Source of the DNA: RGIG426 sp045600765
GTDB lineage: Bacteria; Bacillota; Clostridia; Oscillospirales; Acutalibacteraceae
Direction: 5' to 3'
NCBI GenBank assembly: GCA_045600765.1
Contig: JAZRYM010000063.1
Location: 1-13,708, forward strand
DNA length: 13,708 nucleotides
Position 1 is the first letter of the stretch, and each line of letters starts with the position of its first letter. Below the pieces are notes generated by a model. It saw nothing but the letters and a program-made list of their open reading frames with translations. It did no database searches and was not told where the DNA came from. Below, in pieces: positions 7,701 to 13,708 of the stretch. The position numbers were made by a program, and so were the translations under genes.

Positions 7701-8912
7701 ATGAAAAAACTCGGAAAATCCATTTTGACGGATTCGATGTGGAGCATCGCCGGCATCGTGCTGATGAACGCGGTGGCACAGTTCCTCCTCTATCCGCTGT
7801 GGGACAAACAGTTGGGCAGCGAAGCCTACGGCAACATTTTGTACCTGCTGTCGCTGATGAATATCGTCGCGGTGTCGCTCGGAACGGCGACCAACTACGC
7901 CCGGATGTATAACAAGGGCGAGGACGTGAAAAACCGCACCTATCTGCTGGTGCTCGGCGGCGGCGCGGTACTGTTCGGCGCGGCGGCGATTCTCTGCCGC
8001 GGACTGCTCGCCCTTGACCTTGCGGATGCGGGACTGTTCGCGCTTCTTATCGGCTTCACGATGTGGCGGTTTTACGCCGACGTGGAATTCCGGCTGTCCC
8101 TCAACTACAAAGGCTATTTTCTCTACTATGTGCTCATCAGCATCGGCTACGTCGTCGGCGCGCTGTTGTTCCTGAAAACAGGCGCGTGGGTGCCGTCGCT
8201 GTTGTTCGGCGAAATCCTCGGCGTTTTGTTCGTGCTGTGGAAAGGGCGGGTGCTTCGCCCCGACGGCTTGCCGACCAAAGCGGAATGGGCGGACATCGGC
8301 TCGGCGATTGCCGCGCTGTTCGGCTCCAACCTCATCTCCAACCTCATCTTCAACGGCGACCGCCTGATTCTCAAAATGTTCATCGGCGGCACCGCCGTCA
8401 CCACCTACTACCTCGCCTCCCTCATCGGCAAAACCGCCACCCTCGTCACCACCCCGCTCAACAGCGTGCTTATCGGCTATTTGATGCGGTACGAGGGCGG
8501 GCTCAAAAAACGCACCGTCGCCCTGCTCGCAGGCGGGTCGGCGGCGGTCTCCCTTGTCGGGATGGTCGGGTGCTTCGTCGCATCGGTGATTTTAATCCCG
8601 CTCCTTTACCCCGGCGAATACGAAGCGGTCAAGCCGTATTTGTGGCTCGGCAACCTCGCCCAAATCGTCTTTTTCGTGGGCAATATGCTCAACACCGCCC
8701 TGCTCCGCTTCGGCAAAAAGCAAGACCAACTGTACGTCAACGTGCTGTACGGCATCGCGTTTGCCCTGCTGTGTATCCCCGCCACCTATCTGTGGGGATT
8801 GTGGGGCTTTTGCATCGCCTACTTCGTCACCACCGCGGCGCGCCTTGTCTTTGCGCTGCTGTTGCTCCTTGTGCGCACCAACCACAAGCCGCAAGAAGCC
8901 TTGGACGATTGA
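7701..8912 (+). CDS. Wzx/TacF-like polysaccharide or teichoic acid flippase (MOP superfamily)
   Basis: This is a very hydrophobic 403-residue protein. About ten to twelve membrane helices are visible, including about 14-34, 44-66, 81-99, 105-125, 139-158, 164-182, 231-260, 272-300, 314-335, 346-364 and 368-391. The N-terminal pattern (positive KKLGKS, then a helix ending in a YPLW turn, then GSEAYGNILYLLSLMNI) is typical of the polysaccharide transport family. Short charged loops and a glycine-rich middle also fit. Such proteins flip undecaprenyl-linked glycans across the cytoplasmic membrane. Pairing with licD resembles the pneumococcal tacF-licD arrangement, where the flippase exports phosphocholine-bearing teichoic acid chains; that parallel is inference. 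At 403 residues it is on the short side of the usual 400-500. It is the last gene of its unit, with a strong terminator 13 bases downstream. Confidence 0.85.
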   Translation: MKKLGKSILTDSMWSIAGIVLMNAVAQFLLYPLWDKQLGSEAYGNILYLLSLMNIVAVSLGTATNYARMYNKGEDVKNRTYLLVLGGGAVLFGAAAILCRGLLALDLADAGLFALLIGFTMWRFYADVEFRLSLNYKGYFLYYVLISIGYVVGALLFLKTGAWVPSLLFGEILGVLFVLWKGRVLRPDGLPTKAEWADIGSAIAALFGSNLISNLIFNGDRLILKMFIGGTAVTTYYLASLIGKTATLVTTPLNSVLIGYLMRYEGGLKKRTVALLAGGSAAVSLVGMVGCFVASVILIPLLYPGEYEAVKPYLWLGNLAQIVFFVGNMLNTALLRFGKKQDQLYVNVLYGIAFALLCIPATYLWGLWGFCIAYFVTTAARLVFALLLLLVRTNHKPQEALDD

Positions 8913-8925
8913 TTTTTTGCATACG

Positions 8926-8959
8926 AAAACTCCCACGCTCAGCTGAGCGTGGGAGTTTT
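8926..8959. terminator. Perfect palindromic bidirectional terminator
   Basis: Two 17-base arms (8926-8942 and 8943-8959) are exact reverse complements with no central spacer; in RNA the central AGCT would form the loop. On the + strand it ends in TTTTTTG, 13 bases after the flippase stop. On the - strand it is 30 bases after the stop of the four-repeat protein and ends in TTTT followed by CGTATG, a weaker release tract. Confidence 0.9.
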
Positions 8960-8989
8960 TTGTTACTGCAAAAGGTGTGTTGAACCGAT

Positions 8990-11599
8990 TTACGGGCCGA
9001 TTTGAGGATTGATTTTTATGTCTTCGATTTGTTCAATTTGTTGGTTCTGGTTCTCTTGCCGGTTCTGTTCCATGGCGTCCACGTCCTCATTGTTCGGAAT
9101 GGGGTGGTAGTCTCTCAAATCGGTAATCGGGTGGTTGCTGAGCAACAAGTCGTCTTTGGACACGTTGTTCTCCACTTCCGCCATCCGCACCGCTTCGTTA
9201 AGCACCCCTTTGAGTTTCGGGTCAACACCGTTTGTCATATCTTTGATGTACGCGGCATACAGCGCCTGCATCGTCGAGGTTTCCATATTGGCAAGCAAGG
9301 TGCGCACGCTGTCGTTTTCTTTTGCGGCATCCAGTATATCGCGGCGGAAGCTCTGTCTCGATTCCCGTGTTCTTTCCTGGGCATCGACGTCGGTTCCTTC
9401 AAGCGAACTTTCAATCTCTTTGTTCACCGCCGAATTCGTTTTCTTGCTGATACGGTCCATATCCCGTTCTTCCAGCGTGAGCTTTTTGTCCCGCTCTTTT
9501 TGTCTTTCATCGAACTCCTTCTCAAAATTTTTCAGCGCCGATTCAGGAGCTTTCTCCGCTTCCGCAAGCGGCTCCAATTCGGCCATCTCAATCGCCACGC
9601 CGGAACCGACTTTTTGGGCGTTGACGTCGTGTTTTTTCCACGACGGCTCCTCCGTCTTTTTCGCCGCGTCTTTCGCCGCTTTTTCCATCTCTTTCATAGA
9701 GGACGACTGTTTTGCGGCCTGCGGCGCGTTTTTGAATTCCTCGGCGACAAGCTCCGCCTCTTTTTTGTCCATCATCACGAAATCCGACGCGACGTTATCC
9801 ACCGCCACCGCCGTTTTTTCCTGCTGATTTTGTTTTTCGACGGAATTCTCCTGCGATGCATGAACTTCCGCTTGCACCGCCGGTTTTTGCGTTGCCGCAT
9901 TCTTTTGCCATTCGCCGCGGAGACGCCAACGCTCATCCTCGTAAATCGGCGTTTTGTCGATTTTGAATTTCGGCTTGGTTTTGCTGTAATCCACCGTGAC
10001 CTTGAACATCTTGGAGTTGTCGTCTTTGCAGGTCAGATAGAACGTCTCTTTCGGCACCTTTTCGCCCGACGCGCGCAAAAGTTGCTTGGCGGCAACGTGT
10101 TCCAGCCACGCGTCGCCCTCTAACTTGTTGCCGGCGGCATCGCAAACGGTGGCAACATCCTGCACATTCTGCAAGTTTTTGCGTAATTCCATCGTAGCCA
10201 TATCTACGTTCGGGCGTTTGAAATTGGGCACTTTTTTCATATCCTGAACGCCCTTAAACGCGCCGAACAAACGCTGCGGAGCATTCGCAATCCACTCGCG
10301 GCGCGCGCGAATATCGTCGAGGTCGATTCCCGCTTCGGCGGCAGCCTCATTGGCGGCTTTTTTCGCCATCCACTTATCGGTCAACTCGGCACGCACGTTA
10401 TCGGAAAGCGGCGTTTTGTTAAGCGTAAACGTAGGCTGCGTTTTTCCGTATTCCACCGACAACTCGAACATTTTGGAAATATCGTCTTTGCAACGCAGGT
10501 AAAACGTCTCTTTCGGCACCTTTTCGCCTTTTTCGTATATGGTTTGTTTGGCACTCAAGAGAGACGTCCACATATCACCCCGAAACGGGTTGCCGTCTTT
10601 ATCGCTCACAAACGTGATTTCTTGAACGGTTTTCAGCACCTTGTTCAGTTTGGCGGTAGACATAATATCCATACCGCGCTTTTCCATGCCGGGCGATTTT
10701 TTGAAGTCTTCGACCTCTTTCCACGCGGCAAAAAACCGGTCAACCGCCGATTCCCGCCGTGCTTTTTCCGCCGCCACTTTCTGCGCCGCCAACGCTTCCG
10801 TCGTTGCCGCCGCTATTCTGTCGCTCCATTCTCGTGCGGACAGCGGCTGTTTTCCCATCGTCATCGTCGGGGTTTTGCCGTCATAGGCGACGGTCATGGC
10901 AAACCGCACCGACTCGTTCTTATTACTTTGCAGATAGAAGGTGTCGTTTTGTACGGAGTTCCCGTCCAACGCATTCTGTTGCTTCGCAATAATCTGATTT
11001 TGCCAAGCCTCTTTGTCCAGCGGACGCCCGAGCTTGTCGTAAACGTTGACCTCGTCTTTCAGATTGGAAAGAAACCCAAAATAGAAGGAGGTGGCCGCCT
11101 CCCAGTTGACTTCTCTATCCTCCGGGTACATGGTCGCTTTAGATTTTTCAAAGGCATCAAACGCCTCTAAAATCTTCTCCGACGCTTCCTTCGGCTCTAC
11201 CGCTTCCGCTTCCTTGGCTTTTTGCGGCTGTACCAAAATGATGTCCCGATCTTCCTCGGGAATCGGATTTTCGTTCATCGTCACAGAGGGGTTAAACTCG
11301 CCGTATTCCACCGTGGCCGCATACATTTCGCTTTCGTCCGCATGGCTATGCAGATAAAAAACATCGTTCGAGACATTCTCGCCGCTCCGTTTTTTCTGCT
11401 GTTGCTCGGCAATACGGTCTTGCCATTCATGCAAATCCAATCGATTGCCGTCTTTATCGTAGATGTCTGCCGCGTTTCCCATGACAGTAAGCATGGAGAA
11501 AAAAGGGTTGAAGGTATTCAATTCCTCTGCCCTGTCTTTGGGCAGTGTGTTTTGGATATTCTTAACCCCGTTCCAAGTGTTCACTAATTCTTTCGGCAT
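8990..11599 (-). CDS. Large soluble four-repeat protein, unknown function
   Basis: This 869-residue protein has a GGAGG ribosome binding site (11608-11612) 8 bases before the ATG. It has no signal peptide and no membrane helix, so it should be cytoplasmic. Residues 1-117, 141-257, 285-402 and 441-556 are four diverged copies of one domain. Each has an amphipathic N-terminal helix, a turn of the type YDKDGNRL (47-54, 187-194, 332-339, 486-493), a helix with conserved Trp and Gln (EWQ..IAEQQ in copy 1), an (N)D/ET-FYL strand (FYL at 81, 221, 366, 520), S-x-MF/Y strands and a final Pro strand (P112, P252, P397, P551). Copies 3 and 4 are closest (both GEKVPKETFYL and CKDD-SKMF). Residues 557-760 are Lys/Glu/Ala/Gln-rich and probably coiled coil. 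About 760-815 looks helical and globular, and 843-858 is Gln/Asn-rich. I recognise no family. It lies 75 bases after luxS on the same strand. A scaffold or binding role is only a guess. Confidence 0.8.
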   Translation of the reverse strand: MPKELVNTWNGVKNIQNTLPKDRAEELNTFNPFFSMLTVMGNAADIYDKDGNRLDLHEWQDRIAEQQQKKRSGENVSNDVFYLHSHADESEMYAATVEYGEFNPSVTMNENPIPEEDRDIILVQPQKAKEAEAVEPKEASEKILEAFDAFEKSKATMYPEDREVNWEAATSFYFGFLSNLKDEVNVYDKLGRPLDKEAWQNQIIAKQQNALDGNSVQNDTFYLQSNKNESVRFAMTVAYDGKTPTMTMGKQPLSAREWSDRIAAATTEALAAQKVAAEKARRESAVDRFFAAWKEVEDFKKSPGMEKRGMDIMSTAKLNKVLKTVQEITFVSDKDGNPFRGDMWTSLLSAKQTIYEKGEKVPKETFYLRCKDDISKMFELSVEYGKTQPTFTLNKTPLSDNVRAELTDKWMAKKAANEAAAEAGIDLDDIRARREWIANAPQRLFGAFKGVQDMKKVPNFKRPNVDMATMELRKNLQNVQDVATVCDAAGNKLEGDAWLEHVAAKQLLRASGEKVPKETFYLTCKDDNSKMFKVTVDYSKTKPKFKIDKTPIYEDERWRLRGEWQKNAATQKPAVQAEVHASQENSVEKQNQQEKTAVAVDNVASDFVMMDKKEAELVAEEFKNAPQAAKQSSSMKEMEKAAKDAAKKTEEPSWKKHDVNAQKVGSGVAIEMAELEPLAEAEKAPESALKNFEKEFDERQKERDKKLTLEERDMDRISKKTNSAVNKEIESSLEGTDVDAQERTRESRQSFRRDILDAAKENDSVRTLLANMETSTMQALYAAYIKDMTNGVDPKLKGVLNEAVRMAEVENNVSKDDLLLSNHPITDLRDYHPIPNNEDVDAMEQNRQENQNQQIEQIEDIKINPQIGP
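10041..10066 (-). repeat. 26-base identical direct repeat, copy in domain 4
   Basis: This stretch is identical to 10503-10528. It encodes the end of GEKVPKETF and adjacent codons in repeat domain 4, including identical synonymous positions, which points to a fairly recent duplication or gene conversion between domains 3 and 4. Confidence 0.8.
10503..10528 (-). repeat. 26-base identical direct repeat, copy in domain 3
   Basis: This is the partner of 10041-10066, 462 bases away and in the same reading frame of the same gene. Confidence 0.8.
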
Positions 11600-11632
11600 A
11601 GTTAGTTCCTCCGTTTCGAGTCTCTGTCACTC

Positions 11633-11661
11633 ATAATACCGCGTTTTGTAGGGTTTGGTTA
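11633..11661 (-). promoter_or_regulatory. Possible weak promoter for the four-repeat protein
   Basis: On the - strand TATTAT (11633-11638) is one mismatch from the consensus -10. The element 17 bases upstream, TAACCA (11656-11661), matches only three of six -35 bases. It may supplement read-through from luxS or be chance. Confidence 0.3.
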
Positions 11662-11674
11662 CGCGCGGCAAAAA

Positions 11675-12133
11675 TTATTTCCACGCACCGGCGGCCAAAA
11701 TCTTCCCATACGCCGCCGCGCGCGCTTTGGCGGCGGGCAAATCCATATCGGAATAGTTGCCGCATTCCACCGGTGTCGCGCCGGGAACGGCGCCCTCAAA
11801 CGCGGCGGTAAACGTAAACAGGTCGCGCATAAGCGCCTCCACCTCGGGAAGCGCGGGCTCACCCGCCATAATGAGATAAAACCCCGTGCGGCATCCCATC
11901 GGTCCCCAGTAAATCACGCGGTCTTTCACGTCGGCACGGTTGCGGAGATAGGTCGCACCGATATGCTCTATGGTGTGTACCTCGCCCGTTCCCATCACCG
12001 GCTCAAAGTTCGGGCGGGTCAGGCGAATATCATACGTCGTCACCGGCGCACCGTTTGCCGTATCCTCGCGGCTGACATACACGCCGGGAAGCAATTTCGT
12101 GTGGTCTATCGTAAAACTCTTGATTTTTTCCAT
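11675..12133 (-). CDS. luxS: S-ribosylhomocysteine lyase LuxS (AI-2 synthase)
   Basis: LuxS cleaves S-ribosylhomocysteine to homocysteine and 4,5-dihydroxy-2,3-pentanedione, the precursor of autoinducer AI-2, in the cytoplasmic activated methyl cycle. The 152-residue length is normal. All active-site residues are present: the metal-binding HTIEH (H53, E56, H57, with E56 the catalytic base), C81 in GPMGCRTGFYL (catalytic) and C124 in ECGNY (third metal ligand). The start ATG at 12133 gives the usual short N-terminus (KIKSFTIDHTKLLPGVY). The ribosome binding site is weak (AAAGGG, 11 bases upstream). The gene has its own promoter just after the PPDK terminator. No pfs (nucleosidase) or methionine-cycle gene lies beside it in the window. 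Downstream, no good terminator separates it from the four-repeat protein. Confidence 0.96.
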   Translation of the reverse strand: MEKIKSFTIDHTKLLPGVYVSREDTANGAPVTTYDIRLTRPNFEPVMGTGEVHTIEHIGATYLRNRADVKDRVIYWGPMGCRTGFYLIMAGEPALPEVEALMRDLFTFTAAFEGAVPGATPVECGNYSDMDLPAAKARAAAYGKILAAGAWK

Positions 12134-12166
12134 TCTTTTTCCGTCCCTTTTCCAGAAACTATCTCT

Positions 12167-12194
12167 ATTGTAGCATTTTTCTCCGAAAAGTCAA
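12167..12194 (-). promoter_or_regulatory. Predicted sigma-A promoter of luxS
   Basis: On the - strand TTGACT (12189-12194) and TACAAT (12167-12172) are separated by 16 bases. The predicted start of transcription, near 12160, gives a leader of under 30 bases, too short for a SAM or SAH riboswitch. The -35 begins immediately after the T-tract of the PPDK terminator. Confidence 0.75.
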
Positions 12195-12195
12195 C

Positions 12196-12224
12196 AAAAA
12201 CCCCGCTCACCGAGCGGGGTTTTT
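12196..12224 (-). terminator. Intrinsic terminator of the PPDK gene
   Basis: A 13-base-pair stem (12196-12208 with 12212-12224, 3-base ACC loop) has a CCCCGCTC core and A/T outer pairs. On the - strand it follows the PPDK stop by 10 bases and runs into TTTTTGTTGAC, giving a release tract. The symmetric A/T flanks could also work on the + strand, but no + strand gene leads into it. Confidence 0.88.
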
Positions 12225-12234
12225 GAGGTAATTC

Positions 12235-13708
12235 TTATTTCTCGCCTTTAATCGCGGCTTGCGCGGCGGCAAGGCGCGCCAGCGGCACGCGGAACGGCGA
12301 GCAAGACACGTAGTCAAGCCCGATGTTGTGGCAGAACTCCACCGACGACGGGTCACCGCCATGTTCGCCGCAAACACCGAGTTTTAAGTCCGAACGGGTG
12401 GCGCGGCCGGCCTCCGCCGCCATTTTGACAAGCGAGCCCACGCCGGTCTGGTCAAGTTTTGCGAACGGGTCGGATTCGTAAATTTTCGCATCGTAGTACG
12501 AATTTAAGAACTTGCCCGCGTCGTCACGGCTGAAACCGAAGGTCATCTGGGTCAAGTCGTTCGTACCGAACGAGAAGAACTCCGCCTCTTTGGCAATCTC
12601 ACCGGCGGTGAGCGCCGCACGCGGGATTTCAATCATCGTACCGACTTTGTAGGTCATCGTGCTTCCGGCGGCTTTAATGACCGCATCGGCGGTTTTCACC
12701 ACCACGTCTTTGACGTATTTCAGCTCTTTCGCCTCACCGACGAGCGGAATCATAATTTCGGGCACGATGTTCCAGTCAGGATGCTCTTTGTTCACGGTGA
12801 GCGCCGCGTTAATCACCGCGGTCGTCTGCATCGCGGCGATTTCGGGGTACGTCACCGCCAAACGGCATCCGCGATGCCCCATCATCGGGTTAAACTCGTG
12901 CAAATCGGCAACGACGGCACGCAGGTCGTCCACGCTGATTTGCAGTTCGGACGCCAGTTCCGCCATATCCTCCTCTTTCTGCGGCACAAACTCGTGCAGC
13001 GGCGGGTCGAGGAAGCGGACGGTCATCGGACGGCCGGCAAGCACGCGGTACATCTCCTCAAAGTCGCCCTGTTGAAGCGGCAAAATCTCGTCAAGCGCCG
13101 CGGTGCGGGCTTCGGCGGTTTTCGCCACAATCATTTTGCGGATGGATTTGATGCGGTCTGCCTCAAAGAACATATGCTCCGTGCGGCAAAGACCGATGCC
13201 CTCCGCACCCAGTTCCACCGCTTTGGCGGCGTCGGTCGGGGTGTCGGCGTTGGTGCGCACTTTCAGGCGGCGGAACGAGTCCGCAAAGCCCATAATACGA
13301 CCGAATTCGCCCGCGATGGTGGCTTCCACCGTCGGAATCACGCCATCGTAGATGTTGCCGGTCGAACCGTCAATGGAGAGGAAATCGCCCTCGCGGAAAG
13401 TTTTGCCCGCGAGCACAAAATATTTCTCGTCTTCGTGCATTTCAATGTCGCCGCAACCGGAAACACAGCATTTACCCATCCCGCGAGCAACCACCGCCGC
13501 ATGGGACGTCATACCGCCGCGCACCGTCAAGATACCCTGCGCCGCTTTCATACCGGTAATATCTTCCGGCGAGGTTACAAGGCGCACCAAAAGCACCGCT
13601 TCACCGGGGTTGTTCCACGCTTCGGCATCGTCAGCGGTAAACACCACTTTGCCGCACGCCGCGCCGGGCGACGCGCCGAGGCCTTTGCCAATCGGGGTGG
13701 TGGCTTTC
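12235..13708 (-). CDS. ppdK: Pyruvate phosphate dikinase, C-terminal part (cut by the window edge)
   Basis: PPDK interconverts pyruvate, ATP and phosphate with phosphoenolpyruvate, AMP and pyrophosphate. The frame is open to the right edge: 490 residues are visible, and the first twenty (…PIGKGLGASPGAACGK) continue naturally into VVFTADDAE, so a GTG at 13645-13647 is not a real start. The visible part holds the swivelling phosphohistidine domain with GGMTSHAAVVARGMGK (catalytic His codon at 13501-13503) and the PEP/pyruvate-binding barrel, with GLCRTEHMFF, RFLDPPLHEF, GHRGCRLAVTYPE and the catalytic Cys in CGEHGGDP (codon 12370-12372). The His-to-Cys spacing of 377 residues matches the 376 between His455 and Cys831 of the Clostridium symbiosum enzyme. 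The missing part would be the N-terminal ATP-grasp domain. PTS enzyme I and PEP synthase share this fold, but the C-terminal FCHNIGLDYVSCSPFRVP block is PPDK-like. Confidence 0.95.
   Translation of the reverse strand, partial: KATTPIGKGLGASPGAACGKVVFTADDAEAWNNPGEAVLLVRLVTSPEDITGMKAAQGILTVRGGMTSHAAVVARGMGKCCVSGCGDIEMHEDEKYFVLAGKTFREGDFLSIDGSTGNIYDGVIPTVEATIAGEFGRIMGFADSFRRLKVRTNADTPTDAAKAVELGAEGIGLCRTEHMFFEADRIKSIRKMIVAKTAEARTAALDEILPLQQGDFEEMYRVLAGRPMTVRFLDPPLHEFVPQKEEDMAELASELQISVDDLRAVVADLHEFNPMMGHRGCRLAVTYPEIAAMQTTAVINAALTVNKEHPDWNIVPEIMIPLVGEAKELKYVKDVVVKTADAVIKAAGSTMTYKVGTMIEIPRAALTAGEIAKEAEFFSFGTNDLTQMTFGFSRDDAGKFLNSYYDAKIYESDPFAKLDQTGVGSLVKMAAEAGRATRSDLKLGVCGEHGGDPSSVEFCHNIGLDYVSCSPFRVPLARLAAAQAAIKGEK

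Larger units (their letters stand above)
9932..11599 (-). repeat. Four tandem protein-domain repeats within the unknown gene
   Basis: The units map to 11249-11599, 10829-11179, 10394-10747 and 9932-10279 (N- to C-terminal order). Distances between equivalent DxxG turns are 140, 145 and 154 residues, and the FYL strands give the same distances. Linkers vary in length and are charged. Copies 3 and 4 share the most identity, copies 1 and 2 the next most. Confidence 0.85.

Noticed and set aside
8063..8983. A 306-codon frame inside the flippase gene running past its stop
   Set aside because: Extremely Arg-rich out-of-frame reading of a clear membrane protein gene, and it would read through the terminator hairpin.
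9002..10123. A 373-codon + strand open frame opposite the four-repeat protein
   Set aside because: Phe/Arg/Val-rich shadow translation. The - strand frame has the internal repeats, a good ribosome binding site and conserved landmarks, so it is the real gene.
11639..11668. CCGCG/CGCGG inverted repeat after luxS as a terminator
   Set aside because: Only five base pairs around a 20-base loop and no T-run on either strand.
12134..12234. A SAM or SAH riboswitch ahead of luxS
   Set aside because: The predicted promoter leaves a leader of under 30 bases and the region is otherwise occupied by the PPDK terminator.
13645..13708. GTG at 13645-13647 as the start of a short PPDK-like protein
   Set aside because: The frame stays open to the window edge and encodes recognisable PPDK sequence (GLGASPGAACGK) immediately upstream, so the gene is simply cut by the window.
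1..13708. CRISPR arrays, tRNA/rRNA genes, insertion sequences or phage genes
   Set aside because: No repeat-spacer pattern, no tRNA-like cloverleaf in the short intergenic gaps and no transposase or integrase motifs were seen. The gaps hold only promoters, ribosome binding sites and hairpins.

Overview
The window looks like chromosomal DNA from a GC-rich member of the Clostridia (Firmicutes), probably a gut-type Oscillospirales or Christensenellales lineage. The basis is strong AGGAGG-like ribosome binding sites, sigma-A-type promoters, a Firmicutes-type LuxS, a pyruvate phosphate dikinase (PPDK), a LicD/flippase pair, and an adjacent GldG plus DUF4340 pair. The genus is not resolved. No tRNA, rRNA, CRISPR array, transposase or phage gene was seen. 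Nine protein genes fill nearly all of the window, and two are cut by its edges.

Layout. (1) 1-2728, + strand: the 3' part of a GldG-family ABC-transporter auxiliary protein, overlapping by ATGA a membrane-anchored DUF4340 protein. Both probably belong to an ABC-2-type export system whose ATPase and permease genes lie upstream of the window. The unit ends at a bidirectional hairpin at 2756-2790. (2) 6655-2800, - strand: a 999-residue MacB-like ATPase/permease fusion with a very large extracytoplasmic domain, followed 37 bases later by a cysteine-rich five-helix membrane protein of unknown function. (3) 6656-6856: a divergent control region with one well-formed promoter facing each way. (4) 6857-8912, + strand: licD and a Wzx/TacF-like flippase, presumably decorating and exporting a cell-surface polymer. 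A perfect palindromic terminator follows at 8926-8959. (5) 11599-8990, - strand: a large soluble protein of unknown function built from four diverged copies of a domain of about 115 residues, then a charged, coiled-coil-like tail. (6) 12133-11675, - strand: luxS, with its own consensus promoter. (7) 13708-12235, - strand: the C-terminal 490 residues of PPDK, with its own terminator.

How the genes fit together. Three modules are envelope- or transport-related (GldG/DUF4340, the MacB-like exporter with its Cys-rich partner, and LicD/flippase). LuxS and PPDK are housekeeping metabolism: the activated methyl cycle with AI-2 formation, and pyruvate/PEP interconversion. The least explained item is the four-repeat protein. 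It lies 75 bases downstream of luxS with no convincing terminator between them, so it may be partly co-transcribed with luxS. It is the best candidate for something undescribed, although nothing in the sequence fixes its function.
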